The notes under the pieces are model-generated. The model was not told where the DNA came from. It was given only the letters and a program-made list of their open reading frames with translations, and ran no database searches. DNA of 64,000 nt from NCBI RefSeq assembly GCF_003633615.1, contig NZ_RBKU01000001.1, forward strand, positions 1,488,001 to 1,552,000, in the 5' to 3' direction. Positions within the stretch are counted from its first letter, which is position 1; the number at the start of each line of letters is the position of its first letter. Source of the stretch: Mucilaginibacter gracilis (GTDB lineage: Bacteria > Bacteroidota > Bacteroidia > Sphingobacteriales > Sphingobacteriaceae). Below, in pieces: positions 36,731 through 45,822 of the stretch. A program made the translations under genes and the position numbers.

Positions 36731-37054
36731 TTAGGCAGTGGGAGGGGAGCGGCCCGCCGAAAGAATTAACGCGATGCCTTTGTAATTGTGCTGCTTGGTA
36801 TAAATAGTTTCGCAAATGGTAACAACCGGGTTTAATACCGATGTACCCAAAATAGCCATTTGCGTATGGTGCATCATATCGCATATACTACAGCTATCGG
36901 TAACGGTTTGCGCGGGTTGAGGAACTTTTACCGAATTTACAGATGACGACCTGTAACGGTTAAAATGCTGGTGCGAATAAACCATAGTTTGCCCCGCTAT
37001 AAAGCAGACTAACACCAGCCAGGCAAAACGGATATGATTTTTATTTCTATTCAT
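36731..37054 (-). CDS. Exported Cys/His-rich small protein (DUF2946-like)
   Basis: The 107-residue protein has an N-terminal membrane or signal helix (about 11-26), a short linker, and the motif DSCSICDMMHHTQM, where two cysteines and two histidines could bind a metal. The C-terminus is hydrophobic, then ends PPTA. It resembles DUF2946-type proteins found next to TonB receptors and copper genes. It lies 84 bases upstream of the receptor on the same strand, suggesting an operon and a metal-related role (inference). Confidence 0.65.
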   Translation of the reverse strand: MNRNKNHIRFAWLVLVCFIAGQTMVYSHQHFNRYRSSSVNSVKVPQPAQTVTDSCSICDMMHHTQMAILGTSVLNPVVTICETIYTKQHNYKGIALILSAGRSPPTA

Positions 37055-37228
37055 TTATAACGCTGCTAACGTTTAAAACCGCATAATATGCTACAATTAC
37101 TTAACTTGGGTTGTTATTTTTAACTAAAAACCACATTTACTGCAACATTAGCAACAAACATAACATTTATTTTTAAATTTCATTTTTAGTGTTTGCTCAC
37201 CGAAGTAACATTATTGTGATTTTAAAAA

Positions 37229-37624
37229 ATGATGGCATTAGTTTTACAAACAGATGCACCTACATTAAAGTATATTTGCCAAATGAAGCCTGCCGAAGTA
37301 AATATAAAATGGACCGAACTCCAAAACCGCATTGCCCAAGATTTTGATACCGATATACCGGATATTAAGGTTATGCTATTTTTAATCGGCGTGCAAGAAT
37401 TGGGCCAGGGGCCCAAAAAATTTTCGAAACGGCAGAAGGAAGAGTTGATGCACATAGCCAACTGCAAATTATTTAGCAAGTTAGGCTTTTACGAGTTGGA
37501 AGGCTTAGACCAGGACGGATGGCCGCATTGGAAAGTTGTAACCGCTATACCAAATTACACCCTGCTTGAGCAAGAAATGATAATCAAATCGCTCATAATT
37601 GATTATTTCGACGAAGTTTTATAA
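37229..37624 (+). CDS. Conserved hypothetical protein, 131 aa
   Basis: The product has no signal peptide. It is helical and contains IKVMLFLIGVQELGQGPKKFSKRQKEELMHIANCKLFSKLGFYELEGLDQDGWPHW in pieces that look like a conserved Bacteroidota cytoplasmic protein of unknown function. Two adjacent ATGs (37229, 37232) could start it, and a later Met (MKPAEVN) is also possible. Its stop is 10 bases before the cyclophilin start, so the two are probably co-transcribed. Confidence 0.75.
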   Translation: MMALVLQTDAPTLKYICQMKPAEVNIKWTELQNRIAQDFDTDIPDIKVMLFLIGVQELGQGPKKFSKRQKEELMHIANCKLFSKLGFYELEGLDQDGWPHWKVVTAIPNYTLLEQEMIIKSLIIDYFDEVL

Positions 37625-37634
37625 CTTCATTTTC

Positions 37635-38342
37635 ATGAAGAAGTTTTTTACCCTCGTCCTTGCCTTATTTACATTTTCGTGCATATTTGCCAAAGCGCCA
37701 AAAAACCAATATGTACGTATAAAAACCAGCTACGGGCAGTGCATTATCCGCTTATACAACGAAACACCAAAACACCGCGATAATTTTATTAAACTTATAA
37801 AAAGTAAAGTTTTAGATAGTACGCTGTTTCACCGTATTATCCAAAATTTCATGATACAGGGCGGCGATATCGATTCAAAAAATGCCAAACCTGGTATAGA
37901 GTTAGGCAATGGCGGCTTAAAATATACCGTTGATGCCGAATTTAATGATAGCCTTTATCATAAACGCGGAGTATTGGCGGCAGCCCGCGAAAGCGATGAT
38001 GTTAACCCCAAAAAGGCTTCCGCCAGCACACAATTTTATATTGTAGAAGGCAAACGTTACACCGATGCCGAAATGGACAAGTTGGAAGCCGGGCGCTTAA
38101 AAGGTCATAAAATACCCGCTTCACACCGCTCTGTTTACCGTACCGTTGGCGGAACGCCACAATTAGATAACGCTTACACCGTTTTTGGAGAAGTAGTATT
38201 GGGCATTGATATGGTTGATTTAATAGCCGCACTCCCTAAAGACAGCCACGACAGACCCTTAATAAACGTACCCATCACCATACAACTACTAAAAAAACGC
38301 GAGTGTAAACAGTTAGATAAATTGCTGGGTATTAACCCTTAA
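37635..38342 (+). CDS. Exported cyclophilin-type peptidyl-prolyl isomerase
   Basis: Starting at ATG 37635 (MKKFFTLVLALFTFSCIFA) the 235-residue protein has a signal peptide, possibly a lipobox around FSC, and a cyclophilin domain: FHRIIQNFMIQGGD holds the catalytic-site Arg, and ASTQFYIVEG and NAYTVFGEVVLGIDMVD match later conserved blocks. An insertion of about 45 residues between the two (KRYTDAEMDKLEAGRLKGHK onward) is typical of Bacteroidota members. It should catalyse proline isomerisation in the periplasm. The end overlaps the convergent thiL end by 11 bases. Confidence 0.92.
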   Translation: MKKFFTLVLALFTFSCIFAKAPKNQYVRIKTSYGQCIIRLYNETPKHRDNFIKLIKSKVLDSTLFHRIIQNFMIQGGDIDSKNAKPGIELGNGGLKYTVDAEFNDSLYHKRGVLAAARESDDVNPKKASASTQFYIVEGKRYTDAEMDKLEAGRLKGHKIPASHRSVYRTVGGTPQLDNAYTVFGEVVLGIDMVDLIAALPKDSHDRPLINVPITIQLLKKRECKQLDKLLGINP

Positions 38343-39372
38343 AAGCATTCCAACCCTGCGCCTTTAACTCATGCGAATTACCGCTCTTAGTAATCAGGTT
38401 GCAACCTGCCGAAACTTCGGTAATGTGGCCAATTACACTAATATCACTGTTAAATTTAATTTTATCGTAATCGGCCTGTTTAATAGTGAAAAGCAATTCA
38501 TAATCTTCACCACCACTTAATGCGCAAACTGTGGGGTCAAGGTTAAACTCACGGGCTGTATCAAAGGTCATCGGGTCAATAGGTATTTTTTCTTCATAAA
38601 GGTTACAACCTTTGTTGCTTTGTTTACAAATATGCAATACCTCGGATGCCAAACCATCGGATACATCTATCATGGAAGTAGGCACCACATTAACATCGCG
38701 CAATAATTCAACAATATCCCAGCGTGCTTCGGGCTTTAACTGGCGCTCAATAATATAATCCTTACCTTCCAAATCCGGCTGAATATTCGGATTTTCCAGA
38801 TAAATTAATTTTTCGCGTTCTAACAATTGCAGGCCGGTATAAGCACCACCCAAATCGCCCGATACGCAAAGCAAATCACCTTCCTGGGCCGTGTTACGGT
38901 AAACAATGTCCTTTTCATCGGCATAGCCAATACTAGTTACACTAATTACCAAACCCTGTTTTGATGATGTGGTATCACCGCCAATTAAATCAATTTTATA
39001 CTTTTCGCAGGCAAGCAGCATCCCGTCATACAATTCTTCCACAGCCTCTAACGGAAACTTGCTCGAAAATCCTAAAGAAACCGTTACCTGTGTTGCCGTA
39101 CCGTTCATGGCGTAAATATCGCTCAGGTTTACCTGTATAGCTTTATAACCCAAATGCTTTAGCGGGCAGTACGATAAATCAAAATGGATGCCTTCCAGCA
39201 ACATATCTGTAGATATCAGTACTTTTTTATCCTTAAAATCTAAAACAGCCGCATCATCACCTGCTCCCTTTAGGGTAGTTGGCTGCGTTAGTTTAATATT
39301 TTTGGTTAAATGGTCTATCAAACCAAATTCGCCTAAATGTGCTATCTCTGTTTTTTCCTTATTATCAAACAT
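38332..39372 (-). CDS. thiL: Thiamine-monophosphate kinase
   Basis: The 346-residue enzyme phosphorylates thiamine phosphate to the diphosphate. It has the PurM-like fold with GAGDDAAVLD near residue 36, STDMLLEGIHFDL, IGGDTTSS and SGGEDYELLF near the C-terminus. The N-terminal EFGLIDHL is typical. The start codon at 39370-39372 lies inside the first of three 134-bp repeats, so the promoter and leader of thiL consist of repeat DNA. Confidence 0.95.
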   Translation of the reverse strand: MFDNKEKTEIAHLGEFGLIDHLTKNIKLTQPTTLKGAGDDAAVLDFKDKKVLISTDMLLEGIHFDLSYCPLKHLGYKAIQVNLSDIYAMNGTATQVTVSLGFSSKFPLEAVEELYDGMLLACEKYKIDLIGGDTTSSKQGLVISVTSIGYADEKDIVYRNTAQEGDLLCVSGDLGGAYTGLQLLEREKLIYLENPNIQPDLEGKDYIIERQLKPEARWDIVELLRDVNVVPTSMIDVSDGLASEVLHICKQSNKGCNLYEEKIPIDPMTFDTAREFNLDPTVCALSGGEDYELLFTIKQADYDKIKFNSDISVIGHITEVSAGCNLITKSGNSHELKAQGWNAFKG

Positions 39373-39770
39373 ATACCGTTGATTTTAAAATGTGATTAGT
39401 ATGATTTCGTTGATTAAATCAAACTGATCTTGTGTATTAAATTATATATTTCGCAAATCAAAAAATCAGCGAAATCAAAAAAAATATTCGAAATCAGCGG
39501 TTACATATACCGTTGATTTTAAAATGTGATTAGTATGATTTCGTTGATTAAATCAAACTGATCTTGTGTATTAAATTATATATTTCGCAAATCAAAAAAT
39601 CAGCGAAATCAAAAAAAATATTCGAAATCAGCGGTTACATATACCGTTGATTTTAAAATGTGATTAGTATGATTTCGTTGATTAAATCAAACTGATATTG
39701 TGTATTAAATTATATATTTCGCAAATCAAAAAATCAGCGAAATCAAAAAAATCATTCGAAATCAACGGTT
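39369..39770. repeat. Three tandem 134-bp repeats filling the thiL-nadA gap
   Basis: Copies begin at 39369, 39503 and 39637 (ACATATACCGTTGATTTT), each 134 bases, nearly identical (copy 3 has a few changes). Each unit carries near-inverted ends (ACCGTTGATTTT against GAAATCAGCGGT) and several internal ATTTCG/CGAAAT and GATTAAATC steps, so each can fold back. The first copy includes the thiL start codon and the last ends at the nadA stop codon. Confidence 0.95.
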
Positions 39771-40761
39771 ACAGTCCCAATTGTGCTGATATTTCAAGCA
39801 TCCGTTCAATTGGTTTCACCGCCCTTTCAATAATATCCATCGGAACAAAAATCTCCGGCGATTCATTTTTCATGCACAGGTAAAGCTTTTCCAATGTATT
39901 ACGTTTCATGTGCGGGCAATCGTTACAAGCGCAATTGTTATTTGGTGGTGCAGGTATAAAAGTTTTTAACGGATTATCTTTTTGCATCTGATGCATAATG
40001 CCCGATTCCGTAGCAACTATAAATTCTTTAGCCGTGCTGTTGGTGCTGTACTTTAACAAACCGGTTGTAGAGCCTATGTAATCAGCCATTTCCAAAATCA
40101 CATCCTCACATTCCGGGTGAGCCAAAAGCTTAGCATCCGGGTATCTCGATTTTAGCTTGGTTATCTTTTCTCTCGAAAATATTTCGTGTACCATGCAGGC
40201 GCCGTTCCATAAAACCAAGTCGCGCCCCGTTTTTTTAGCCACATAGGCACCCAGGTTTTTATCAGGGCCAAATATTATCTTTTGCTCCTTAGGCAAGCTT
40301 TCCACAATTTGTACCGCGTTGCTCGATGTGCAAACTATATCGCTTAAAGCCTTTAATTCGGCTGTGCAGTTTACATAGGTGATAACCAAATGGTTTGGGT
40401 ATTGTTCCTTAAACTTTTTAAACAGGTGCGGCGGGCAACTATCAGCTAACGAGCATCCTGCCTTTAAATCGGGCAGTAAAACCTTTTTGTTTGGCGAAAG
40501 TATTTTTGCTGTTTCGGCCATAAAATGCACGCCGGCAAAAACAATAATGTCGGCGTCGGTTTTTGCCGCCTGTTGCGATAGGCCAAGGCTATCTCCAATA
40601 TAATCGGCAATATCCTGTATATCAGGTTCCTGGTAATAGTGAGCTAAAACAACAGCATTTTTTTCTTTTTTTAACTTCTCTATTTCCTCAAACAGGTTAA
40701 GCGTCACATCTATTTCTTCGTCTATAAAACCCACTGTTTTCATTTCTTCAAATGTACCCAT
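39769..40761 (-). CDS. nadA: Quinolinate synthase
   Basis: NadA condenses iminoaspartate with dihydroxyacetone phosphate to quinolinate, using a [4Fe-4S] cluster. Starting from ATG 40761 ([14 protein letters not shown]), the product is about 330 residues. It has the first dihydroxyacetone phosphate-binding half ([23 protein letters not shown]), conserved Cys in [21 protein letters not shown] and the C-terminal CACNDCPHM, which supply cluster ligands. An upstream TTG is possible but less likely. It is divergent from nadB across 400 bases, and its stop coincides with the end of the 134-bp repeat array. Confidence 0.95.
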   Translation of the reverse strand: MGTFEEMKTVGFIDEEIDVTLNLFEEIEKLKKEKNAVVLAHYYQEPDIQDIADYIGDSLGLSQQAAKTDADIIVFAGVHFMAETAKILSPNKKVLLPDLKAGCSLADSCPPHLFKKFKEQYPNHLVITYVNCTAELKALSDIVCTSSNAVQIVESLPKEQKIIFGPDKNLGAYVAKKTGRDLVLWNGACMVHEIFSREKITKLKSRYPDAKLLAHPECEDVILEMADYIGSTTGLLKYSTNSTAKEFIVATESGIMHQMQKDNPLKTFIPAPPNNNCACNDCPHMKRNTLEKLYLCMKNESPEIFVPMDIIERAVKPIERMLEISAQLGL

Positions 40762-41167
40762 TATCAACGTTACAATAAATTACAATTAGTTTTTAAATAA
40801 ATATACTATAGTTTATTAGTGTGTTAGTTTTGTTGGAAAGTTGTTTCTAAAATTTGCTAAAAAGTTGTTTGTAATTATTTATTAACATTTTATTAATATA
40901 AAATGTATTTTATCTGTTTGATTATCTGAACATTTTATTTGGCAAATAAATAATCAAAAACTTTTATGTTAATTATTTCTTGTGTTTAAAAATGTTAATT
41001 ACCCTGTTTAAAAAGCTCATAATTCAACCACAAGTTTTCTACCAGTTATTGATTTTGGCCACTTATTAACTATTTTACTATTTATTGATTTTTTACCGAC
41101 ACAAAATTAACATCTTTATAAGGGTTATTAACACATTACTTATTTTTATACATTTTATTGATTTTAT
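40762..41167. promoter_or_regulatory. AT-rich divergent nadA-nadB control region
   Basis: About 400 bases between the divergent start codons, very AT-rich, with no open frame of note. The 11-mer TTATTGATTTT recurs at 41046, 41082 and 41155 (36- and 73-base steps), and TTATTAAC occurs twice (41063, 41126 region). I cannot identify a clear consensus promoter. The long region is suited to shared regulation of NAD synthesis, but no known NAD regulator motif is recognised. Confidence 0.5.
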
Positions 41168-42763
41168 ATGACCAGGAGTGTTGATTTCTTAGTTATTGGT
41201 TCGGGAATTGCCGGTTTAAGTTTCGCACTTAAAGCTGCAAAACATGGTAAGGTACTGATAGTTACAAAGAGTAACGAAGATGAATCTAACACCAAATACG
41301 CCCAGGGTGGTGTTGCAGTAGTTGTGGATAAAAAAGAGGATTCGTTTGAAAAACACATTGAAGACACTTTAATAGCCGGCGATGGTTTGTGCGACAGGGA
41401 TGTTGTTGAAATAGTAGTTAAGGAAGGCCCGGAACGTATTCAGGAAATTATTGATTACGGAACCAATTTTGACAAAACAAATAAAGGTTATTATGACCTG
41501 GCTAAAGAAGGCGGCCACTCGGAGTTTAGGGTGCTACACTATAAAGATATAACTGGCTTCGAAATTGAACGTGCCCTGCTCGAACAAATACACCAAAACC
41601 CTAATATAGAAATACTTACGCATTATTTTGCTGTTGATTTAATAACCCAGCATCACCTGGGGCAATTTGTGGACAAATCATCTGCCGATATTACAGCGTA
41701 TGGTATCTACGCATTTAACACCAATACCAATGCTGTCGAAAAAATATTATCAAAGGTAACCGTAATGGCTTCTGGTGGCGCAGGGCATATCTACAGTATT
41801 ACAACAAACCCAACTATAGCAACCGGCGATGGTGTTGCTATGGTATACCGGGCTAAAGGAAAGGTTCGGAACATGGAGTTTATTCAGTTTCACCCCACGG
41901 CTTTACATAATCCTGGCGAATATCCTTCGTTCCTGATATCCGAGGCAGTTCGTGGTTTTGGAGGTGTGTTAAAACGCCGCAATGGCGAGGAGTTTATGCA
42001 GGAATATGATGCACGAAAATCACTTGCTCCGCGCGATATCGTGGCCCGAGCTATCGACTCCGAATTGAAAAAATCTGGCGAAGATTTTGTTTATCTCGAT
42101 ATTCGCCATCGTAGCAAGGCTGATATATTGGCACACTTCCCCAACATATATGCCAAGTGCCTTGATATTGGCATCGACATGACTAAAGACATGATACCTG
42201 TTTCGCCCGCTTGCCATTACATGTGTGGCGGGGTGATGGTTGATGAGGTTGGCAAATCGTCTATTTTGCGCTTATACGCTTGCGGCGAATGTTCATCTAC
42301 GGGTTTGCACGGTGCTAACCGTTTGGCTTCCAATTCTTTATTAGAAGCTTTGGTGTTTGCGCATCGCATTTACGAGAATGCCATCAAACAGTTTGAAAGT
42401 AACCTGATTCCCGAAAACATCCCGGATTGGGACGAAAAAGGTGTACAACTTTTAAACGAGGATATATTAGTTACCCATAACATCCGCGAAATGCAAAAGG
42501 TTATGAACGATTATGTTGGCATCGTGCGGTCCGATTTTCGTTTGGAACGGGCCATGCGTCGTTTAGGTTTATTATACGAAGAAACCGAAGATTTCTACAA
42601 AAAAACAAAGCTATCGGTTAAGCTTTGCGAACTGCGTAATTTAATACAGGTATCCTATATTGTAATAAAATCGGCCATGATGCGTAAAGAGAGCAGAGGA
42701 TTACATTATACTACCGATTATCCAGAACATTTACCGGTAGTTGAAGATACGGTGCTGAGATAA
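41168..42763 (+). CDS. nadB: L-aspartate oxidase
   Basis: The 531-residue flavoenzyme oxidises aspartate to iminoaspartate, the substrate of NadA. FAD-binding GSGIAGLSFALKAA is at about 12-25; TKYAQGGVAVV, the catalytic-region EFIQFHPTAL and SEAVRGFGGVL follow; and the C-terminal flavin motif ACGECSSTGLHGANRLASNSLLEA is intact. The fumarate reductase C-terminal domain completes the protein. Length is normal. It is divergent from nadA. Confidence 0.96.
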   Translation: MTRSVDFLVIGSGIAGLSFALKAAKHGKVLIVTKSNEDESNTKYAQGGVAVVVDKKEDSFEKHIEDTLIAGDGLCDRDVVEIVVKEGPERIQEIIDYGTNFDKTNKGYYDLAKEGGHSEFRVLHYKDITGFEIERALLEQIHQNPNIEILTHYFAVDLITQHHLGQFVDKSSADITAYGIYAFNTNTNAVEKILSKVTVMASGGAGHIYSITTNPTIATGDGVAMVYRAKGKVRNMEFIQFHPTALHNPGEYPSFLISEAVRGFGGVLKRRNGEEFMQEYDARKSLAPRDIVARAIDSELKKSGEDFVYLDIRHRSKADILAHFPNIYAKCLDIGIDMTKDMIPVSPACHYMCGGVMVDEVGKSSILRLYACGECSSTGLHGANRLASNSLLEALVFAHRIYENAIKQFESNLIPENIPDWDEKGVQLLNEDILVTHNIREMQKVMNDYVGIVRSDFRLERAMRRLGLLYEETEDFYKKTKLSVKLCELRNLIQVSYIVIKSAMMRKESRGLHYTTDYPEHLPVVEDTVLR

Positions 42764-42769
42764 TTTTTC

Positions 42770-42800
42770 TTGACAACTTGTCAAATAAAATTTATATTTG
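42770..42800 (+). promoter_or_regulatory. Toxin-antitoxin promoter with operator palindrome
   Basis: TTG at 42770-42772, a 20-base spacer and TATATTTG at 42793-42800 form a consensus Bacteroidota promoter. The -33 region overlaps the perfect palindrome TTGACAA-C-TTGTCAA (42770-42784), a likely binding site for the Phd-type antitoxin, so the operon is probably autoregulated. Confidence 0.75.
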
Positions 42801-42818
42801 ATTAAAGGATAAAGTATT

Positions 42819-43055
42819 ATGAAAAGTATGACAGTTGGCGAGTTCAAAGCACATTTTTCTGATGTTATTGAACAAGTTAAAGCAGGTGAGCAGATAGAAG
42901 TAACCTATGGTAAACGAAAAGAGGTTATTGGATACTTTCAGCCAAATTTAACCGATTCTAAACCAAAGCGTAAGTTGGGTATATTAGAAGGCAAAGCTAC
43001 CGCAATATTTATGGACGATTGGGAAATGACCGAAGAGGAGTTCTTAGGACTATGA
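42819..43055 (+). CDS. Phd/YefM-family antitoxin
   Basis: The 78-residue protein begins MKSMTVGEFKAHFSDVIEQVKAGEQIEVTYGKRKEVIGYF, a Phd/YefM-type DNA-binding fold that also neutralises its partner. The C-terminal 35 residues (MDDWEMTEEEFLGL) should wrap the toxin. The stop overlaps the toxin ATG (ATGA). It is the first gene of a two-gene operon behind an operator-bearing promoter. Confidence 0.9.
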   Translation: MKSMTVGEFKAHFSDVIEQVKAGEQIEVTYGKRKEVIGYFQPNLTDSKPKRKLGILEGKATAIFMDDWEMTEEEFLGL

Positions 43056-43450
43056 ATTATCTAATTGATACTCATGTATTAATTTGGGTAATTACAGATA
43101 TAAGTAAATTACCCAAAAACGTGATAGCAAAGCTTGAGGATAACAATAATTCAGTTATTGTGAGTTCTATTAGTTTTTGGGAAATATCAATGAAACATTC
43201 TTTTGGCAAGTTAAAATTAAACGGTGTATTGCCGCAGCAGTTGCCAGATTTGGTTAAGGAAATGGGCTTTCTCACCGTTTCATTGGATGCTGAAGTCGCC
43301 GCATCTTATAATAATCTTATTCCAGGTTATCATAAAGATCCATTCGATAGAATGTTGATTTGGCAGGCAATTATAAATAATTATACTTTTATTTCTAACG
43401 ATGCTATAATTAAACAATATACATCTGCCGGTTTAAAAGTATTGTGGTAA
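43052..43450 (+). CDS. PIN-domain toxin (VapC-like ribonuclease)
   Basis: From ATG 43052, overlapping the antitoxin stop by 4 bases, the product is 132 residues. Acidic residues of a PIN nuclease are in place: Asp6 (LIDTH), Glu44 (FWEIS), Asp96/Asp99 (HKDPFDR) and Asp117 (ISNDA). The HKDPFDR phrase marks the type II VapC-like group paired with Phd antitoxins. It should cleave RNA in a metal-dependent way. A longer frame from 43019 would run into the antitoxin gene and is unlikely. Confidence 0.92.
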   Translation: MNYLIDTHVLIWVITDISKLPKNVIAKLEDNNNSVIVSSISFWEISMKHSFGKLKLNGVLPQQLPDLVKEMGFLTVSLDAEVAASYNNLIPGYHKDPFDRMLIWQAIINNYTFISNDAIIKQYTSAGLKVLW

Positions 43451-43454
43451 AGAG

Positions 43455-43527
43455 AGCGGGAAACGGGATTCGAACCCGCGGCCTTCAGTTTGGGAAACTG
43501 ATGCTCTACCAACTGAGCTATTCCCGC
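43455..43527 (-). tRNA. tRNA-Gly (anticodon CCC)
   Basis: The reverse complement folds as a 73-base cloverleaf: acceptor arms GCGGGAA/TTCCCGC, D arm AGCTCAGTTGGTAGAGC, anticodon stem TCAGT/ACTGA with loop TTCCCAA (anticodon CCC, reading GGG glycine codons), and T arm GGGTTCGAATCCC. The CCA end is not encoded. It lies between the toxin gene and the gamma-carbonic anhydrase gene. Confidence 0.97.
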
Positions 43528-43563
43528 GTTTGGTGATACTAAAGTATAAAATTTAAAAGAACA

Positions 43564-44079
43564 ATGCCAGTAATACTTCCTGTAAAAGATAAAAGCCCAA
43601 TTTTTGGCAACGATTGCTTTATTGCTCCAAATGCTACCATAGTTGGCGATGTTATTATGGGCCATAACTGCTCTGTTTGGTTTAACGCCGTTATACGTGG
43701 CGATGTTAATACCATCACCATAGGCAATAACACCAACATTCAGGATGGCGCTGTTATACACGCCACTTACCTGCGCGCTGCTACAACCATTGGCGATAAT
43801 GTATCTATCGGCCATAACGCATTAGTACATGGCTGTAAGCTGCACAATAACGTACTGGTTGGCATGGGTGCCATAGTGATGGATCATGCCGATGTTCAGG
43901 AATTCGTTATCATTGGCGCTGGTTCTGTTGTGTTAGAAAACACCATATGCGAGTCAGGTTATATATATGCAGGTACGCCCGCAAAAAAAATAAAACCAAT
44001 AACCAGTGAGCAGCGCGAAATGTTAATGCGATTGCCTAATAACTACATTATGTATTCCAGTTGGTTTAAGGAGATTTAG
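43564..44079 (+). CDS. Gamma-class carbonic anhydrase family protein
   Basis: The 171-residue protein is a left-handed beta-helix of hexapeptide repeats, expected to trimerise with a metal at each interface. Ligand histidines are His66 (VIHATY), His84 (SIGHN) and His89 (LVHGC), with the five-residue step typical of CamH/YrdA-type members. It may interconvert CO2 and bicarbonate, though many YrdA-like proteins show little activity. The end overlaps the next, convergent gene by 14 bases. Confidence 0.93.
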   Translation: MPVILPVKDKSPIFGNDCFIAPNATIVGDVIMGHNCSVWFNAVIRGDVNTITIGNNTNIQDGAVIHATYLRAATTIGDNVSIGHNALVHGCKLHNNVLVGMGAIVMDHADVQEFVIIGAGSVVLENTICESGYIYAGTPAKKIKPITSEQREMLMRLPNNYIMYSSWFKEI

Positions 44080-45709
44080 TTTCTTTAGGTATCACAACAT
44101 CTTCGGTAATATCCCAATTGGCCCTTAAACTAACTTCCTTTTTAGATAGCCATATGTTTTCGGGCTGAGTTTTTAGTTTAACGCTTCCAGTGTCCCACTT
44201 ACCATTGTGGTTGGTATCGTATATAACTTTAATGTGATATTTAGTTGTGTAATAATTATTGTAAACTAACTTTTCGCTTTTGGTGATTACATCGCTGCGT
44301 ATCTCAACGTCCGAAGTATTTAGTAACTGCACAACATAATGTCCGGTATCAGGCACCGTAACATTTAAAATTAGCTTGCTATAATTTTCGGGTTTATCCA
44401 ATTCAAATTTTTTAGGCAAGCGCGAGTTTTTATCACCATAAATATCAGCGAAGGTTCCCTCGTTAAATGCAAGGCTGTAAGTTTTATTTGGCCGCCATTT
44501 GTACTTGATTATAAATTTCTTCGAATCGGTTTCGTTCGGTATTAAATTAAAATCGGTTTCGTTAACTTCTACCGAATCTTCTGTTAAAGTTATACGCCCT
44601 TTATCAATTGATGCAATAGGGTAGTTAGCTTTAACCATTAAATCGGCACCGGGTTTTAATTTATCGTTTGGTGTATTATACTCAAGCGATATTTTTCGTT
44701 TGTAGGTATCTCTTTGGCTTCGGCGCAGCGTTATTGTATCCAGTGGTTTGCCATTGTTTAAAAATGAAACCTTGATCGAATCAAACTTCATCGTTTTTAA
44801 ATAAATCGTCGCCGTATCGGCATTACGTCCAAATTCAACAATCTTTTGCGCGTCCAGGTCTGGGTCCTGTATTTTTACGCCCGGGTTTGGTATGCCTTTA
44901 TTAAAAGTAAAAAACAATTTACCATCAGCATCTATCCGTCGTTCTAGCGGCCTAAGTTTATCGGGCATTTGTTTAAAAATTTGAAGGCGGATATTTGCCG
45001 TATCTCTATTTAAATGAATGATGTTTTTAGTAAAGCCTATCAGCTCATCATCGGCATCATAAATTTTATTATTGTTGGTTTCCTTTAATGCATAAATTTT
45101 ATAGTCGCCGGTATGCAGGTTACTCATTTTAAAATTGCCGGCTGTATCGGTAGTTGCATAAATTGCCGGTTTCTTTTTACGGTAATAAACCGAATCGAGT
45201 TTGAGCGGGATAAGCATCACGGTAACATCTTTTTCTTTAGTTTGAGAAAGCGGGTTAACCACAACTCCCGAAACCGTTAACGAATCGATATGCGAACCGG
45301 TTGAAAAAACATAAGTGAAATTTTTTAAAACGTTTCCTTCGTTTACATCGGCAATAGCTTTACCAAAGTTTATTACATAGGTGGTATTTTTTTCAAGTGT
45401 GTCTTTAAGTTTTATGATTAAACTTTTTTGCCGCACACTATATTCAGGTGCTTTGGCCACATCCGGACTAATGGTGATTTCTTGGTAAATGCTGTTCAAC
45501 TTAAAATATTCATCAAAATCTAGTTGAATAATTTTAGCATTGAAGTTACGGGTTGAGTTTGCCGGTGTAGCCTTCAATAATTTGGGCGGAGTCTTGTCTC
45601 GGGGTCCGCCAAGTGGTCGTTGAATGTTAGCACAGCCAAAAGCCACAAAAATGGCTATAATGAGTAGTAAATTTTGTAAAATTAAATTGCGTTTTGCGTT
45701 AAAGGTCAT
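44066..45709 (-). CDS. Ig-like-domain lipoprotein (GGPRDKTPP family)
   Basis: The 547-residue product begins with a lipoprotein signal; Cys26 in FVAFGCAN is the likely lipid attachment site, followed by QRPLGGPRDKTPPKLL, the hallmark of a Bacteroidota family of Ig-like domain proteins. The rest is beta-sandwich repeats, including an Ig-like domain from about 35 to 135 and a CarboxypepD-type segment near 190-220 (YATTDTAGNFKMSNLHTGDYKIYAL). Probable location is the outer membrane or periplasm. The function is unknown. It is downstream of mnmG on the same strand. Confidence 0.88.
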   Translation of the reverse strand: MTFNAKRNLILQNLLLIIAIFVAFGCANIQRPLGGPRDKTPPKLLKATPANSTRNFNAKIIQLDFDEYFKLNSIYQEITISPDVAKAPEYSVRQKSLIIKLKDTLEKNTTYVINFGKAIADVNEGNVLKNFTYVFSTGSHIDSLTVSGVVVNPLSQTKEKDVTVMLIPLKLDSVYYRKKKPAIYATTDTAGNFKMSNLHTGDYKIYALKETNNNKIYDADDELIGFTKNIIHLNRDTANIRLQIFKQMPDKLRPLERRIDADGKLFFTFNKGIPNPGVKIQDPDLDAQKIVEFGRNADTATIYLKTMKFDSIKVSFLNNGKPLDTITLRRSQRDTYKRKISLEYNTPNDKLKPGADLMVKANYPIASIDKGRITLTEDSVEVNETDFNLIPNETDSKKFIIKYKWRPNKTYSLAFNEGTFADIYGDKNSRLPKKFELDKPENYSKLILNVTVPDTGHYVVQLLNTSDVEIRSDVITKSEKLVYNNYYTTKYHIKVIYDTNHNGKWDTGSVKLKTQPENIWLSKKEVSLRANWDITEDVVIPKETKSP

Positions 45710-45822
45710 TTTTAGGCTTTATAAGACACTTTTATGTTTTGATAAATAACGGTATTAAAATTTTAAAATATTGGCTCTAATACAATATTTTATAAAACAT
45801 TGAAAATCAAATATTTAAACAG

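Noticed and set aside
39369-39770. CRISPR array
   Set aside because: The three units are 134 bases and directly abutting, with no short repeat/variable spacer pattern and no cas genes; they are tandem repeats.
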